64,000 bases of DNA, taken from contig NZ_PDJH01000001.1 of assembly GCF_002564025.1 (NCBI RefSeq), positions 186,001 through 250,000 on the forward strand. The letters run 5' to 3'. The notes under the pieces are model-generated. The model had not been told where the DNA came from and searched no databases. It saw nothing but the letters and a program-made list of their open reading frames with translations. The stretch comes from Flavimobilis soli (lineage in GTDB: Bacteria; Actinomycetota; Actinomycetes; Actinomycetales; Cellulomonadaceae). The position numbers and the translations under genes were made by a program. Below are positions 48,915-57,196 of the stretch, piece after piece. Every line of letters starts with the position of its first letter. Positions within the stretch are counted from its first letter, which is position 1.

Positions 48915-49205
48915 TCAGACGGCGAGCGTCACGCTGGTCCGTCCGACGGCAGCGTCGACCTGCTGCGTCGTCGAGCCCGCGCGGCTCAGGACGCGCAGCT
49001 CCCAGCGCGCCGGGCGCGCGTAGAAGACAAACTCGCCGCCCGGCCCGGTGACGACCTCGGCGGTGAACTCGCCGTCGCCGTCGTGCAGGCGGACGTAGGC
49101 GCCCGGGACGGGCGCGCCCTCGTGGACGACGACGCCGTCGACGACCGTGGCGCCCGGGGCGACGACGACGTCGCCACCCTGCGCAGGTGCCCCGCACGTG
49201 CTCAT
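48915..49205 (-). CDS. DUF1416 protein (SseC-like)
   Basis: This 96-residue protein is predicted as an all-beta carboxypeptidase-regulatory-like fold (GVVVHEGAPVPGAYVRLHDG, FTAEVVTGPGGEFVFYARP). In M. tuberculosis the same family (SseC) follows the thiosulfate sulfurtransferase CysA. Here too it comes 28 bases after the rhodanese gene on the same strand. ATG 49205 has AGGAGGAACC upstream, an identical ribosome-binding site to that of the rhodanese gene. A role in sulfur transfer is inferred from the pairing; the only Cys is Cys4. Confidence 0.87.
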   Translation of the reverse strand: MSTCGAPAQGGDVVVAPGATVVDGVVVHEGAPVPGAYVRLHDGDGEFTAEVVTGPGGEFVFYARPARWELRVLSRAGSTTQQVDAAVGRTSVTLAV

Positions 49206-49233
49206 GGTTCCTCCTGGAGTGGTGGCAGGACGA

Positions 49234-50073
49234 TCAGGCGGTCGCGGGGACCTCGATCGGGACGCCGACGAGCGAGCCGTACTCGACCCACGAGCCGTCG
49301 TAGTTCTTGACGTCCTGCTGGCCGAGGAGCTGCGAAAGGACGAACCACGTGTGGCTCGAGCGCTCACCGATGCGGCAGTAGGCGATCGTCGGGCGGTCGG
49401 TGTCGAGGCCGGCGGCGCCGTAGAGCTCGGCGAGCTCCTCGTCGCTGCGGAACGTGCCGTCGTCGTTCGCGGCCTTGGACCACGGGATGTTGATCGCGCC
49501 CGGGACGTGGCCGCCGCGCTGCGAGTGCTCCTGCGGGAGGTGCGCCGGGCCGAGGATCTTGCCGGCGAACTCCTCAGGCGAGCGCACGTCGACGAGGTTC
49601 TTCTGGCCGATCGACGCGACGACCTCGTCGCGGAAGGCGCGCAGGCTCAGGTCCTGCTCGGTCGCGGTGTACGTCGTGGCCGGTCGGGTGACCGGAGCGT
49701 CGGTGAGCGGGCGACCGTCGAGCTCCCACTTCTTGCGGCCGCCGTCGATCAGGCGGACGTCCTGGTGGCCGTAGAGCTTGAAGTACCAGAACGCGTAGGC
49801 GGCGAACCAGTTGTTGTTGCCGCCGTAGAGGATCACGGTGTCCTCGTTGGCGATGCCCTTCGCGGACAGGAGCGCCTCGAACTGCTCCTTGTTGACGAAG
49901 TCGCGGCGGACGGGGTCCTGGAGGTCGAGCTTCCAGTCGAGCTTGACGGCGCCCTCGAGGTGGCCGGTGTCGTAAGCGGTGGTGTCCTCGTCGACCTCGA
50001 CGAAGACGAGGCCGGGGGTGGCGAGGTTGGCCTCGGCCCACTCGGCCGAGACGAGTACGTCGTTGCGTGCCAT
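49234..50073 (-). CDS. Thiosulfate/3-mercaptopyruvate sulfurtransferase (double-rhodanese)
   Basis: This 279-residue protein has tandem rhodanese domains. The C-terminal domain carries the catalytic loop YCRIGERSSHTWFVL with Cys near 230. The N-terminal domain is inactive by family rule. Conserved rhodanese boxes are visible (LVFVEVDEDTTAYDTGHLEG, VDVRSPEEFAGKI). The six-residue loop CRIGERS is of the thiosulfate sulfurtransferase kind and matches M. tuberculosis CysA2. ATG 50073 has AGGAGGAACC upstream. It forms an operon with DUF1416. Confidence 0.92.
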   Translation of the reverse strand: MARNDVLVSAEWAEANLATPGLVFVEVDEDTTAYDTGHLEGAVKLDWKLDLQDPVRRDFVNKEQFEALLSAKGIANEDTVILYGGNNNWFAAYAFWYFKLYGHQDVRLIDGGRKKWELDGRPLTDAPVTRPATTYTATEQDLSLRAFRDEVVASIGQKNLVDVRSPEEFAGKILGPAHLPQEHSQRGGHVPGAINIPWSKAANDDGTFRSDEELAELYGAAGLDTDRPTIAYCRIGERSSHTWFVLSQLLGQQDVKNYDGSWVEYGSLVGVPIEVPATA

Positions 50074-50193
50074 GGTTCCTCCTGCGGTGGACGGCTGCTG
50101 TTGGCGCGAACGTAGCGGCGTGACGCCCGGAGTTCTCGAACGACGAGGGAAATCTCGGATCGCGGACAGGCGTCTCGCGAAACTGCAGGACGA

Positions 50194-50209
50194 TAGGTAA
50201 TAGCACCTA
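50194..50209. promoter_or_regulatory. Inverted repeat in the rhodanese/CAP-protein divergent region
   Basis: TAGGT-N6-ACCTA (TAGGTAATAGCACCTA) lies in an A/T-rich patch between the divergent starts 50073 and 50276. It may be an operator or simply overlap a promoter of one gene. It is short and could be chance. Confidence 0.3.
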
Positions 50210-50275
50210 CCTCACGCCTGCCCGGTCGACGCCGATCGGAGCAGCGGAACGCACTCGACGTACGGAGAAGACCCA

Positions 50276-51256
50276 GTGGCAGCGCGACCCAGCACGACAC
50301 CCCGACGAGGCGCACGGTGGATCGTCGCCGCGCTCATGACCATCGCGCTCGCCGCGACCGGGACGGGGACCGCGGCGGCCGCGTCGTCGCCGAGCATCGA
50401 CCGCACCTCGAAGACGGCGGTCGCGAAGGCCTACGTGAAGATGGCGAAGACCCTTAACGTGTCCTCGGGGTGGACGGGCAAGGTCAAGGGCTGCAAGATC
50501 GGGACTAACTCGAAGAAGCACGACAAGGCGTCGCTCGCGACCGTCAACTGGGCCCGCGCGCAGGCGGGCCTGAGCCCCGCACGATGGGACGCGTCGTGGG
50601 CGCGCCAGGCTCGTGCGCACGCGCTCATGACGACCGCCAACAGCCGCCTCACGCACGACGTCACCCCGAAGGACAAGTGCTTCTCCAAGGCCGCACAGGT
50701 CGGCGGCACGACGTCGAACATCGCGTTCGGCGCCACCGGGCCGTGGTCCGTGATGCTCTACCTCGACGACCCGGGGGCGCACAACGTCACCGTCGGCCAC
50801 CGTCGGTGGATCCTCGACCCCAGCACCACCCGTGTGGGCATCGGCTCGACCAGCATCGCGAGCTCGATGAAGGTGTTCGGCGACACTGGCTCCGACAAGG
50901 TCGGGAAGAACCCCCGCTTCCTCCCGTGGCCGACGTCGGGCTACTTCCCGTACGAGGCCGAGCCGAACGGCCGGTGGTCGCTCACCGCGATAGGCGCCGA
51001 CTTCACGAAGGCGAAGGTCGTCGTCCGCGACCCGAAGGGCAAGAAGCTCGCGCTCAAGAAGGCGCCCGCCGCTGGCAGCCTGCCGGACACGATTTCGTGG
51101 GACCTCAAGAAGTGGGTCAACGCCCCCAAGGGCAAGAAGACGGCCACCTACAAGGTCACGGTTACGGGCATCCGCTGGGTCGGCGCCACGGGGCCCAAGT
51201 CCTACACCTACAAGGTGAAGCTCATCAACGCGGCGAAGGTCGCGAAGAAGAAGTAG
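50276..51256 (+). CDS. Secreted CAP-domain (SCP/PR1-like) protein
   Basis: This 326-residue exported protein has a basic N-terminus, RRGARWIVAALMTIALAATG, and a likely signal peptidase site after about residue 36 (TAAAA-SSPS). A CAP domain covers about 75-220, with NWARAQAGLSPARWD, LTHDVTPKDKCF and TVGHRRWILDPSTTRVGIG. The usual ENI motif reads SNIAFG, so one of the conserved acidic residues is absent. The C-terminal part is a lysine-rich beta domain (KAKVVVRDPKGKKLALKKAP). The function of bacterial CAP proteins is mostly unknown. GTG 50276 follows GGAGAAG. Confidence 0.87.
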   Translation: MAARPSTTPRRGARWIVAALMTIALAATGTGTAAAASSPSIDRTSKTAVAKAYVKMAKTLNVSSGWTGKVKGCKIGTNSKKHDKASLATVNWARAQAGLSPARWDASWARQARAHALMTTANSRLTHDVTPKDKCFSKAAQVGGTTSNIAFGATGPWSVMLYLDDPGAHNVTVGHRRWILDPSTTRVGIGSTSIASSMKVFGDTGSDKVGKNPRFLPWPTSGYFPYEAEPNGRWSLTAIGADFTKAKVVVRDPKGKKLALKKAPAAGSLPDTISWDLKKWVNAPKGKKTATYKVTVTGIRWVGATGPKSYTYKVKLINAAKVAKKK

Positions 51257-51260
51257 GCCC

Positions 51261-51290
51261 CGTGCCGGGCTGCTCAGGCAGCCCGGCACG
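51261..51290. terminator. Bidirectional terminator between CAP-protein gene and fadB
   Basis: A 13-bp perfect stem (51261-51273 with 51278-51290) has a TCAG loop. It lies 4 bases after the CAP-protein stop and 24 bases after the stop of the convergent fadB gene. Confidence 0.82.
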
Positions 51291-51314
51291 AGGCCCGTGG
51301 TCGTCGCGCGCGCG

Positions 51315-53453
51315 TCAGCGCACGGCGCCCTCAGGGACGTTCGCGACGCCGTCGGGCAGGAGCCTGCGACCCAGCACCTTCTCGCTGTACCCGGTGCGGT
51401 CGAGGTACGGCGCGATGCCTCCCGACGCGAACGGCCAGCCGGCGCCAAGGATCATGCACAGATCGATCTGCGACACGTTCGCGACGACCTCCTCGTCGAG
51501 CATGTGCCCGATCTCGACCGCCAGCGCCGTGAGCACCTGGTCGAGCACACCTGCCTCGTCGAGAGCGCCCGGACCGCCCGCAGGCCCGAAGACCTCCTGG
51601 ATCGCCGGGTCGACCTCGGCCGGGATGCCCTTCGCCACCGGCGGCTTCACGACCTTGATGCCGTCGGCGACGATCCGCTCGAGCCCCTCGGAACGAGCGA
51701 AGCGGTCGCCGAGATCCTCGCGCAAGGACGTCAGCACGTGCAGGCCTACCGCCGGCCCGACGAGGTCGAAAAGGGCGAACGGCCCCATCGGCAGGCCGAG
51801 CGGGCGCAGCGCGCGGTCCGCGACCTCGACCGGCGTGCCCGCCTCGACCGCACGCACGATCTCGCCGAGCAGCAGGACGAGCAGACGGTTGACCACGAAG
51901 CCGGGCCGGTCGGCGACGTCCACTGCGGTCTTGCGCAGCTTCTTCGCGACGGCGAACGCCGTCGCCGTTGCCTCGATCGACGTCTTCTCGGCGTGGATCA
52001 CCTCGACGAGCGGCATCTGCGCGACCGGGTTGAAGAAGTGCAGCCCGACGACGCGCTCAGGGTTCTTCAGGTCCGCCGCCATGCGCGTCACGGAGAGGGC
52101 CGACGTGTTCGTCGCGAGCACGGTCGTGGGGGAGACGATCGTCTCGAGCTCCGCGAAGACGCGCTTCTTGAGGTCGAGGATCTCGGTGACGGCCTCGATC
52201 ACGAAGTCGCAGCCAGCCATGTCCTCGAGGCTCGTCGTGCCGTGCACGTCCGCACGGATCCGGTCGGCGGCGTTCGCCGACATGCGGCCCGTCGACACGA
52301 GCTTGTCGAGCGAGCCGTGGACGTGCGCGAGGCCCTGGGCGACGCGGTCGTCGTCGAGGTCCCGCATGATGACAGGGACCGAGAGGCGCTGCGCGAACAG
52401 CAACGCGAGCTGCGCGGCCATGAGGCCTGCGCCCACGATGCCGACCCGGGTCACAGGCTGCGCGATCTTCGGGTCCGGTGCGCCCTCGGGCCGCTTCGCC
52501 TTGTTGACCGTGTTGAACGCGTAGATGCTCGCGCGCAGCTCGTCGGTCATGATCAGGTCGGCGAGCGCGTCGTCCTCCGCCGCGAAGGCGGTGTCGCGGT
52601 CGACGTCCGGGCCGAGCGCGAGCAGGTCGAGCGCGCGGCCGGGCGCGGGGCGCGAGCCGTGCACGACGGCGTCGATCCGGCCGCGGGCCGCGTCGACGAC
52701 GGCCTGCCAGGTCTCCGCGTCTGCGGGCTCCGGGCGGCCGACGGTCACTGCGCCCGTGAGGACACGTGCCGCCCAGTCGAGCGACTGCTCGAGGAAGTCG
52801 GCTGCCTCGAACAGGGCGTCCGCAAGGCCGATCTCCGCGGCTTCCTTCGCCTTGAACGGTTTGTTCGCGGCGGGACGCGTGAGGATCACGTCGATCGCCT
52901 TCTCGATGCCGACGAGCCTCGGCACGAGGTACGCGCCGCCCCAGCCGGGGATCAGGCCGAGACCGGTCTCCGGGAGGGCGAGCGCGGGCACGTCGGACGC
53001 GACCGTGCGGTAGTCGCAGTTGAGCGCGACCTCGAGGCCGCCCCCGAGGGCCAGACCGTTGATGAAGGCGAACGTCGGTACGCCCATCTCACCGAGGAGG
53101 CGGAACGCGTCGTGCCCGGCACGGCCGAGCGCGAGCGCGTCGGCACGGTCGTCGACGCGTACGGCCGCGTTGAGGTCGGCGCCCGCGGCGAGGAAGTAGG
53201 GCTTGCCCGTGATGCCGACGGCGACGATCTCGCCTGCAGCGGCACGCGCCTGCTGGGTCTCGAGGACGCTGCGCAGCTCGGCGAGGCCCTGCGGGCCGAG
53301 CGTCGTCGGCTTCGTGTGGTCGAGGCCGTTGTCGAGCGTCACGAGAGCCATGACGCCTGCCCCGCCAGGGAGGCGGACGTCGCGGACGAGGCTGTGCGTG
53401 ACGCGCTCGCCGGTGGCGGTGGTCTCGCTGGGTGCGGTGGTGGTGTCGGTCAT
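51315..53453 (-). CDS. Enoyl-CoA hydratase/3-hydroxyacyl-CoA dehydrogenase (fatty-acid oxidation complex alpha)
   Basis: This is a 712-residue fusion enzyme. The crotonase domain (about 20-300) has both catalytic glutamates (GLALGGGLEVALNCDYR; PETGLGLIPGWGGAYLVPRL). The dehydrogenase domain starts with the NAD loop VGIVGAGLMAAQLALLFAQ near 338 and includes VGLHFFNPVAQMPLVEVI with the catalytic His. It catalyses steps 2 and 3 of beta-oxidation. ATG 53453 is 9 bases after the thiolase stop, so fadA and this gene form an operon, the usual trifunctional arrangement. Confidence 0.95.
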   Translation of the reverse strand: MTDTTTAPSETTATGERVTHSLVRDVRLPGGAGVMALVTLDNGLDHTKPTTLGPQGLAELRSVLETQQARAAAGEIVAVGITGKPYFLAAGADLNAAVRVDDRADALALGRAGHDAFRLLGEMGVPTFAFINGLALGGGLEVALNCDYRTVASDVPALALPETGLGLIPGWGGAYLVPRLVGIEKAIDVILTRPAANKPFKAKEAAEIGLADALFEAADFLEQSLDWAARVLTGAVTVGRPEPADAETWQAVVDAARGRIDAVVHGSRPAPGRALDLLALGPDVDRDTAFAAEDDALADLIMTDELRASIYAFNTVNKAKRPEGAPDPKIAQPVTRVGIVGAGLMAAQLALLFAQRLSVPVIMRDLDDDRVAQGLAHVHGSLDKLVSTGRMSANAADRIRADVHGTTSLEDMAGCDFVIEAVTEILDLKKRVFAELETIVSPTTVLATNTSALSVTRMAADLKNPERVVGLHFFNPVAQMPLVEVIHAEKTSIEATATAFAVAKKLRKTAVDVADRPGFVVNRLLVLLLGEIVRAVEAGTPVEVADRALRPLGLPMGPFALFDLVGPAVGLHVLTSLREDLGDRFARSEGLERIVADGIKVVKPPVAKGIPAEVDPAIQEVFGPAGGPGALDEAGVLDQVLTALAVEIGHMLDEEVVANVSQIDLCMILGAGWPFASGGIAPYLDRTGYSEKVLGRRLLPDGVANVPEGAVR

Positions 53454-53462
53454 GACCGGTCC

Positions 53463-54716
53463 TCAGCTCTCGTTCTCGGTGGACATGTGGCCGGAGTAGT
53501 CGGCGTGGTGCGGGTTCTCCCAGATCACGGTGCCGCCCATGCCGAGCCCGATGCACATCGACGTCAGGCCGTAGCGCACCTCGGGGTGCGACTCGAAGTG
53601 GCGCGCGAGCTGCGTCATGAGGCGCACGCCGGACGACGCGAGCGGGTGCCCGATCGCGATCGCGCCGCCGTCGGGGTTGACGCGCGGGTCGTCGTCGGCG
53701 ATGCCGAAGTGGTCGAGGAACGCGAGCACCTGCACCGCGAACGCCTCGTTGATCTCGAACAGGCCGATGTCGTCGATCGTGAGGCCCGCGTTGGCGAGCG
53801 CGCGCTCGGTCGCGGGGACGGGGCCGAGGCCCATGACCTCGGGGTCGACGCCGACGTAGGCGAACGAGACCATGCGCATGCGCACGGGGAGGTCGAGCTC
53901 CTCGGCGGTGTCACCTGCGGCGAGGAGGCAGATCGCCGCGCCGTCCGTGAGCGGCGACGCGTTGCCTGCGGTGACGCGGCCGCCGGGGCGGAACGGCGTC
54001 TTGAGGTTGGCGATGTCCGCCATCGTCGTTCCCGGGCGGGCGAGCTCGTCGGCGTCGGCGAGGCCCCAGCCGAGCGTCGAGGAACGCACGGCGATCGGCA
54101 CCAGGTCGGGTGCGATGCGGCCCGCCTCGACGGCGGCGGCGTACTTGGCCTGGCTCGCGACACCGTAGGCGTCTGCGCGCTCCTTGGTCAGGTGCGGCAT
54201 GCGGTCGTGGATGTTCTCGGCGGTCGCGCCCATGATGAGCGCGGTCGGTTCGACGAGCTTCTCCGAGACGAAGCGGGGGTTCGGGTCCGCGTCGAAGCCC
54301 ATCGGGTGGTGACCCATGTGCTCGACGCCGCCCGCGAGGGCGACGTCCTGCTGCCCGAAGCCGATCGCGGACGCGGTCGTGGTGACCGCGGTCATCGCGC
54401 CGGCGCACATGCGGTCGATCGCGAATCCGGGCACGGAGCGGGGGAGCCCGGCGAGCACGGCCGCCGAGCGTCCGAGAGTCAGCCCCTGGTCGCCCTGCTG
54501 GGTCGTCGCTGCGATCGCGACCTCGTCGATGCGCTCGGCGGGCAGGTTCGGCACGCGGCGGAGCAGGCCGCGCAGGGCCTTGACGACCATGTCGTCGGCG
54601 CGGGTCTCGGCGTAGAGGCCTTCGGGGCGGGCCTTGCCGAAGGGGGTGCGTACGCCTTCGACGAAGACGACGTCACGGGCGGAGGCGCGGCGCGCGGACC
54701 TCGTGGTTGCTGGCAT
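53463..54716 (-). CDS. fadA: Acetyl-CoA C-acyltransferase (thiolase, beta subunit)
   Basis: This 417-residue thiolase performs the last step of beta-oxidation. The nucleophilic Cys is in AIDRMCAGAMTAV near residue 103. The His is in IGHPLASSGVRL near 373, and the second catalytic Cys in SMCIGLGMGGTVIWE near 403. The N-terminal segment DVVFVEGVRTPFGKARPEG is typical. ATG 54716 follows AGGAGAG. The leader upstream of it can fold so that this ribosome-binding site is paired (see the separate entry). It is first in the operon with the alpha subunit. Confidence 0.95.
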   Translation of the reverse strand: MPATTRSARRASARDVVFVEGVRTPFGKARPEGLYAETRADDMVVKALRGLLRRVPNLPAERIDEVAIAATTQQGDQGLTLGRSAAVLAGLPRSVPGFAIDRMCAGAMTAVTTTASAIGFGQQDVALAGGVEHMGHHPMGFDADPNPRFVSEKLVEPTALIMGATAENIHDRMPHLTKERADAYGVASQAKYAAAVEAGRIAPDLVPIAVRSSTLGWGLADADELARPGTTMADIANLKTPFRPGGRVTAGNASPLTDGAAICLLAAGDTAEELDLPVRMRMVSFAYVGVDPEVMGLGPVPATERALANAGLTIDDIGLFEINEAFAVQVLAFLDHFGIADDDPRVNPDGGAIAIGHPLASSGVRLMTQLARHFESHPEVRYGLTSMCIGLGMGGTVIWENPHHADYSGHMSTENES

Positions 54717-54722
54717 GAGCTC

Positions 54723-54775
54723 TCCTGACAGGTGGGACGGCGTTGTCCGCCTCCCGGTTCCGGGAGGTGTCAGGA
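54723..54775 (-). promoter_or_regulatory. Structured fadA leader that can pair the ribosome-binding site
   Basis: In the fadA mRNA sense (minus strand), TCCTGACA (54775-54768) can pair with TGTCAGGA (54730-54723). The latter includes the AGGA of the fadA ribosome-binding site. Inside the loop a second perfect stem forms, CCTCCCGG with CCGGGAGG (54767-54750). The pairing would hide the ribosome-binding site 7 bases before the ATG. It may be a translational control element or, as DNA, overlapping operator dyads. Confidence 0.5.
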
Positions 54776-54782
54776 TTCATAG

Positions 54783-54809
54783 TACTGACAGTTTCAAGAA
54801 CCGCCAGTA
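54783..54809. promoter_or_regulatory. 27-bp imperfect palindrome upstream of fadA
   Basis: TACTGACAGTTTC pairs imperfectly with the reverse complement of GAACCGCCAGTA; the outer TACTG/CAGTA arms are exact. The hexamer CTGACA/TGTCAG recurs at 54725, 54768 and 54785. The array overlaps the expected fadA promoter. A TetR-type fatty-acid regulator is a reasonable guess, not shown by the sequence. Confidence 0.5.
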
Positions 54810-54825
54810 TGAGTAACGAGGTGTG

Positions 54826-55827
54826 TCAGCGGCGGATCTTCCGCAGGACCTGCTTGGCAGTGGGCAGCGCCTTGTCCCAGACCGCGAAGAGCGGGCTGAA
54901 CGGCACGTCGAACGTGCCTATCAGCTCGTCCGTGTGCTGCGCGAACGACTTCTTGAACTCGCTGATCCCGTCGTTGAGCAGCCCGTTCATGTCGTACCGG
55001 CGCACGCCCGCCTCGGCGGCGAGCCGTGTCGCGTGCCACTTCACCGGTGCGTTGGCCCGCAGCTTGCGCCCCGCGTCGTCGACGCCCCCGTACAGCTCGA
55101 ACGCCGTCGCGCCCGAGACGACGTTCCACACGAACGAGCACGGTTTGCCCTCGGAGAACGCCGCGACGAGGAGCGATGCGTCGCCCATCTCGCGGTGGAT
55201 CGCCAGGTAGTAGTCGTCGTCATGCAGCGGGAAGCCCGCGTGCGCAGCGGAGACGCGGTACAGCTCGATGACGTCGCGGACCTCGGCCTCGCTCGTCACC
55301 CGGCGCACCTCCAGGCCCGTCCGTGCGGCCTTGCGGATGTCGTAGCGCGTCGACTTCCCGGCAGCGGCCAGCAGCTCGTCTTCGGGCTTCGTGAGGTCGA
55401 GGATGAGCGTCGACGGGTACAGGATCGTGTTCGACGCACGCTTGAGGCCAGACGCCTCGATCGGCGTGCTCACGTCCCAGTCCGGCTCGATCGTGACGCC
55501 CACGCCGCCGATCTCGCGCTTGCAGTACGCGACGACGGCGTCGATCACCCGGGTGCGTGCGTCGGCCGTGCCGGCGCCGTCAGGAGCGACGAACGGACCG
55601 CGCGGCACGTACGACAGCGCACGGAAGGGCACCGGGAGGCGCCGCACGAGCACCTGCGCACCACCCAGCACCTCGCCGTCGGCCGCGACGGCCTTCAGAC
55701 GTACCGGGCGCCACGGGCCCGTCGCCTTGACCTCACCCCATCCCCAGAGCTGGAGCGGGTGACCCCCTGCTCCATCGACGATGCGGTCCCACTCGGCAGG
55801 GTCGGTGACGGTCTCGATCTGAAGCAC
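54826..55827 (-). CDS. FemABX-family peptidyltransferase (peptidoglycan bridge formation)
   Basis: This 333-residue protein has a double-GNAT fold of the Fem family, which uses aminoacyl-tRNA to add a bridge residue to lipid II. Recognisable stretches are LQLWGWGEVKATGPW at about 23-37, SYVPRGPFVAPDG, KSTRYDIRKAARTGLEV, FPLHDDDYYLAIHRE, and DMNGLLNDGISEFKKSFA near 300. The start is GTG 55827, 6 bases after TAGGGT, so it is probably leaderless. RNase D lies 23 bases upstream on the same strand. The added amino acid is unknown (Ser, Thr, Ala or Gly by family). Confidence 0.87.
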   Translation of the reverse strand: MLQIETVTDPAEWDRIVDGAGGHPLQLWGWGEVKATGPWRPVRLKAVAADGEVLGGAQVLVRRLPVPFRALSYVPRGPFVAPDGAGTADARTRVIDAVVAYCKREIGGVGVTIEPDWDVSTPIEASGLKRASNTILYPSTLILDLTKPEDELLAAAGKSTRYDIRKAARTGLEVRRVTSEAEVRDVIELYRVSAAHAGFPLHDDDYYLAIHREMGDASLLVAAFSEGKPCSFVWNVVSGATAFELYGGVDDAGRKLRANAPVKWHATRLAAEAGVRRYDMNGLLNDGISEFKKSFAQHTDELIGTFDVPFSPLFAVWDKALPTAKQVLRKIRR

Positions 55828-55850
55828 CCGACAACCCTACTCGGCGGAGC

Positions 55851-57113
55851 TCAGGCCTTCGCGGCAGACGTCAGGGCCGTCGCGAGCGCGTCGGCGAGCA
55901 GGTCCGTCTGCCACTGCCGCGCACCACGGGCAGCGAGCTGCTCGGTCACCGACCCGGCCGTGACCTTCGACGGCGGCGTCCAGCACAGGCGACGCAGCGC
56001 GTCCGGCTGCAGCAGGTTCTCGACCGGGACGTTGTACTTCTTCGAGAAGGACTCCACGACCGCCTTCGCGGCGTCGAGGCGCGCGGCAGCGGCCGGCTCT
56101 CGGTCCGGCCACGCGCGGGGCGGCGGGGGAGCGTCGGTGCGCGGCCCGCGCATCGGCGGAAGCTCGTCGTCGGGCAGCGCCATCGCTCGGTCGATCGCGG
56201 CCTGCCACAGCGGCGCACGACGTGACGCGTAGCGGCCCGTGAAGCCCGGGACGGCGAGGAGCGCCGGCACGCTGCGCGGCGCCGCGACCGCAGCCGCGAC
56301 GATCGAGCGGTCCGGGAGGATGCGCCCCGGCGCGGTGTCGCGCTTGCGCGCGTTCTCGTCGCGCGCGGCCCACAGCTCGCGCACGATCGCGAGCTGACGA
56401 GGCCGGCGCAGCGTGTGCACGCCCGACACCCGACGCCACGGGTCGACACGCGGAGGTGCGGGCGGGGCGAGGCGCACTGCCTCGAACTCCTGGCGCGCCC
56501 ACTCGGCCTTCCCGTCGCGCTCGAGGCGCTCCGCAAGGATGTCGCGCACCTCCACGAGCACCTCGACGTCGAGCGCCGCGTACCGCAGCCAGTCCTCCGG
56601 GAGCGGACGCGTCGACCAGTCGACCGCCGAGTGCTCCTTCGCGAGCCCCAGGCCGAGAGTGTCCGCGACGACCGCTGCGAGGCCCACGCGCTCCATGCCG
56701 AGCAGACGCGCCGCGAGCTCCGTGTCGAACACCGCAGACGCGTGCATGCCCTGCTCGGCAAGACCGGGGAGGTCCTGCGACGCCGCGTGCAGCACCCACT
56801 CGACGCCGTCGAGGGCCTCGCTCAGCGAGGACAGGTCGGGGAGCGCGGCAGGGTCGACGAGCGCGGTGCCCGCCCCCTCGCGTCGCAGCTGCACGAGGTA
56901 CGTCTGCTGGCCGTACCGGTAGCCGCTCGCCCGCTCCGCGTCGACGGCGACAGGCCCGATCCCCGCGGCAAGGGCTGCCGCGGTGCGCGCGAGCGCCTCG
57001 GGCGTGTCGACGACGGCCGGGATGCCGTCGGCCGGTTCGGTGAGCGGGGTGATGATCGGCTCGTCCGCCGACGGTTCCTCGGCCGCGGACGCAGCCGGTG
57101 CGGGTTCGTTCAT
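55851..57113 (-). CDS. Ribonuclease D (HRDC domain)
   Basis: This 420-residue 3'-5' exoribonuclease has DEDDy residues in VAVDAERASGYRYGQQTYLV near 55-74, in LHAASQDLPGLAEQG, and in LRYAALDVEVLVEV near 178-191. An HRDC helical domain at about 230-310 follows (RELWAARDENARKRDTAPG, RILPDRSI). It processes stable RNAs. ATG 57113 lies 6 bases after TAACCT, a leaderless layout. It matches the Rv2681 position, with DUF3000 (Rv2680-like) just upstream. Confidence 0.9.
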   Translation of the reverse strand: MNEPAPAASAAEEPSADEPIITPLTEPADGIPAVVDTPEALARTAAALAAGIGPVAVDAERASGYRYGQQTYLVQLRREGAGTALVDPAALPDLSSLSEALDGVEWVLHAASQDLPGLAEQGMHASAVFDTELAARLLGMERVGLAAVVADTLGLGLAKEHSAVDWSTRPLPEDWLRYAALDVEVLVEVRDILAERLERDGKAEWARQEFEAVRLAPPAPPRVDPWRRVSGVHTLRRPRQLAIVRELWAARDENARKRDTAPGRILPDRSIVAAAVAAPRSVPALLAVPGFTGRYASRRAPLWQAAIDRAMALPDDELPPMRGPRTDAPPPPRAWPDREPAAAARLDAAKAVVESFSKKYNVPVENLLQPDALRRLCWTPPSKVTAGSVTEQLAARGARQWQTDLLADALATALTSAAKA

Positions 57114-57196
57114 GCGTTCAGGTTATGGCGCGGGACGGCTCTGGCCCTTGAGGCGTGGCCGCGCGGGAAGGGTGATGTGCGACCGGTCGTGGGGAG

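Noticed and set aside
51297..54728. 1143-codon plus-strand frame over fadA and fadB
   Set aside because: It is a shadow of the thiolase and hydratase/dehydrogenase genes, which carry all catalytic motifs on the minus strand.
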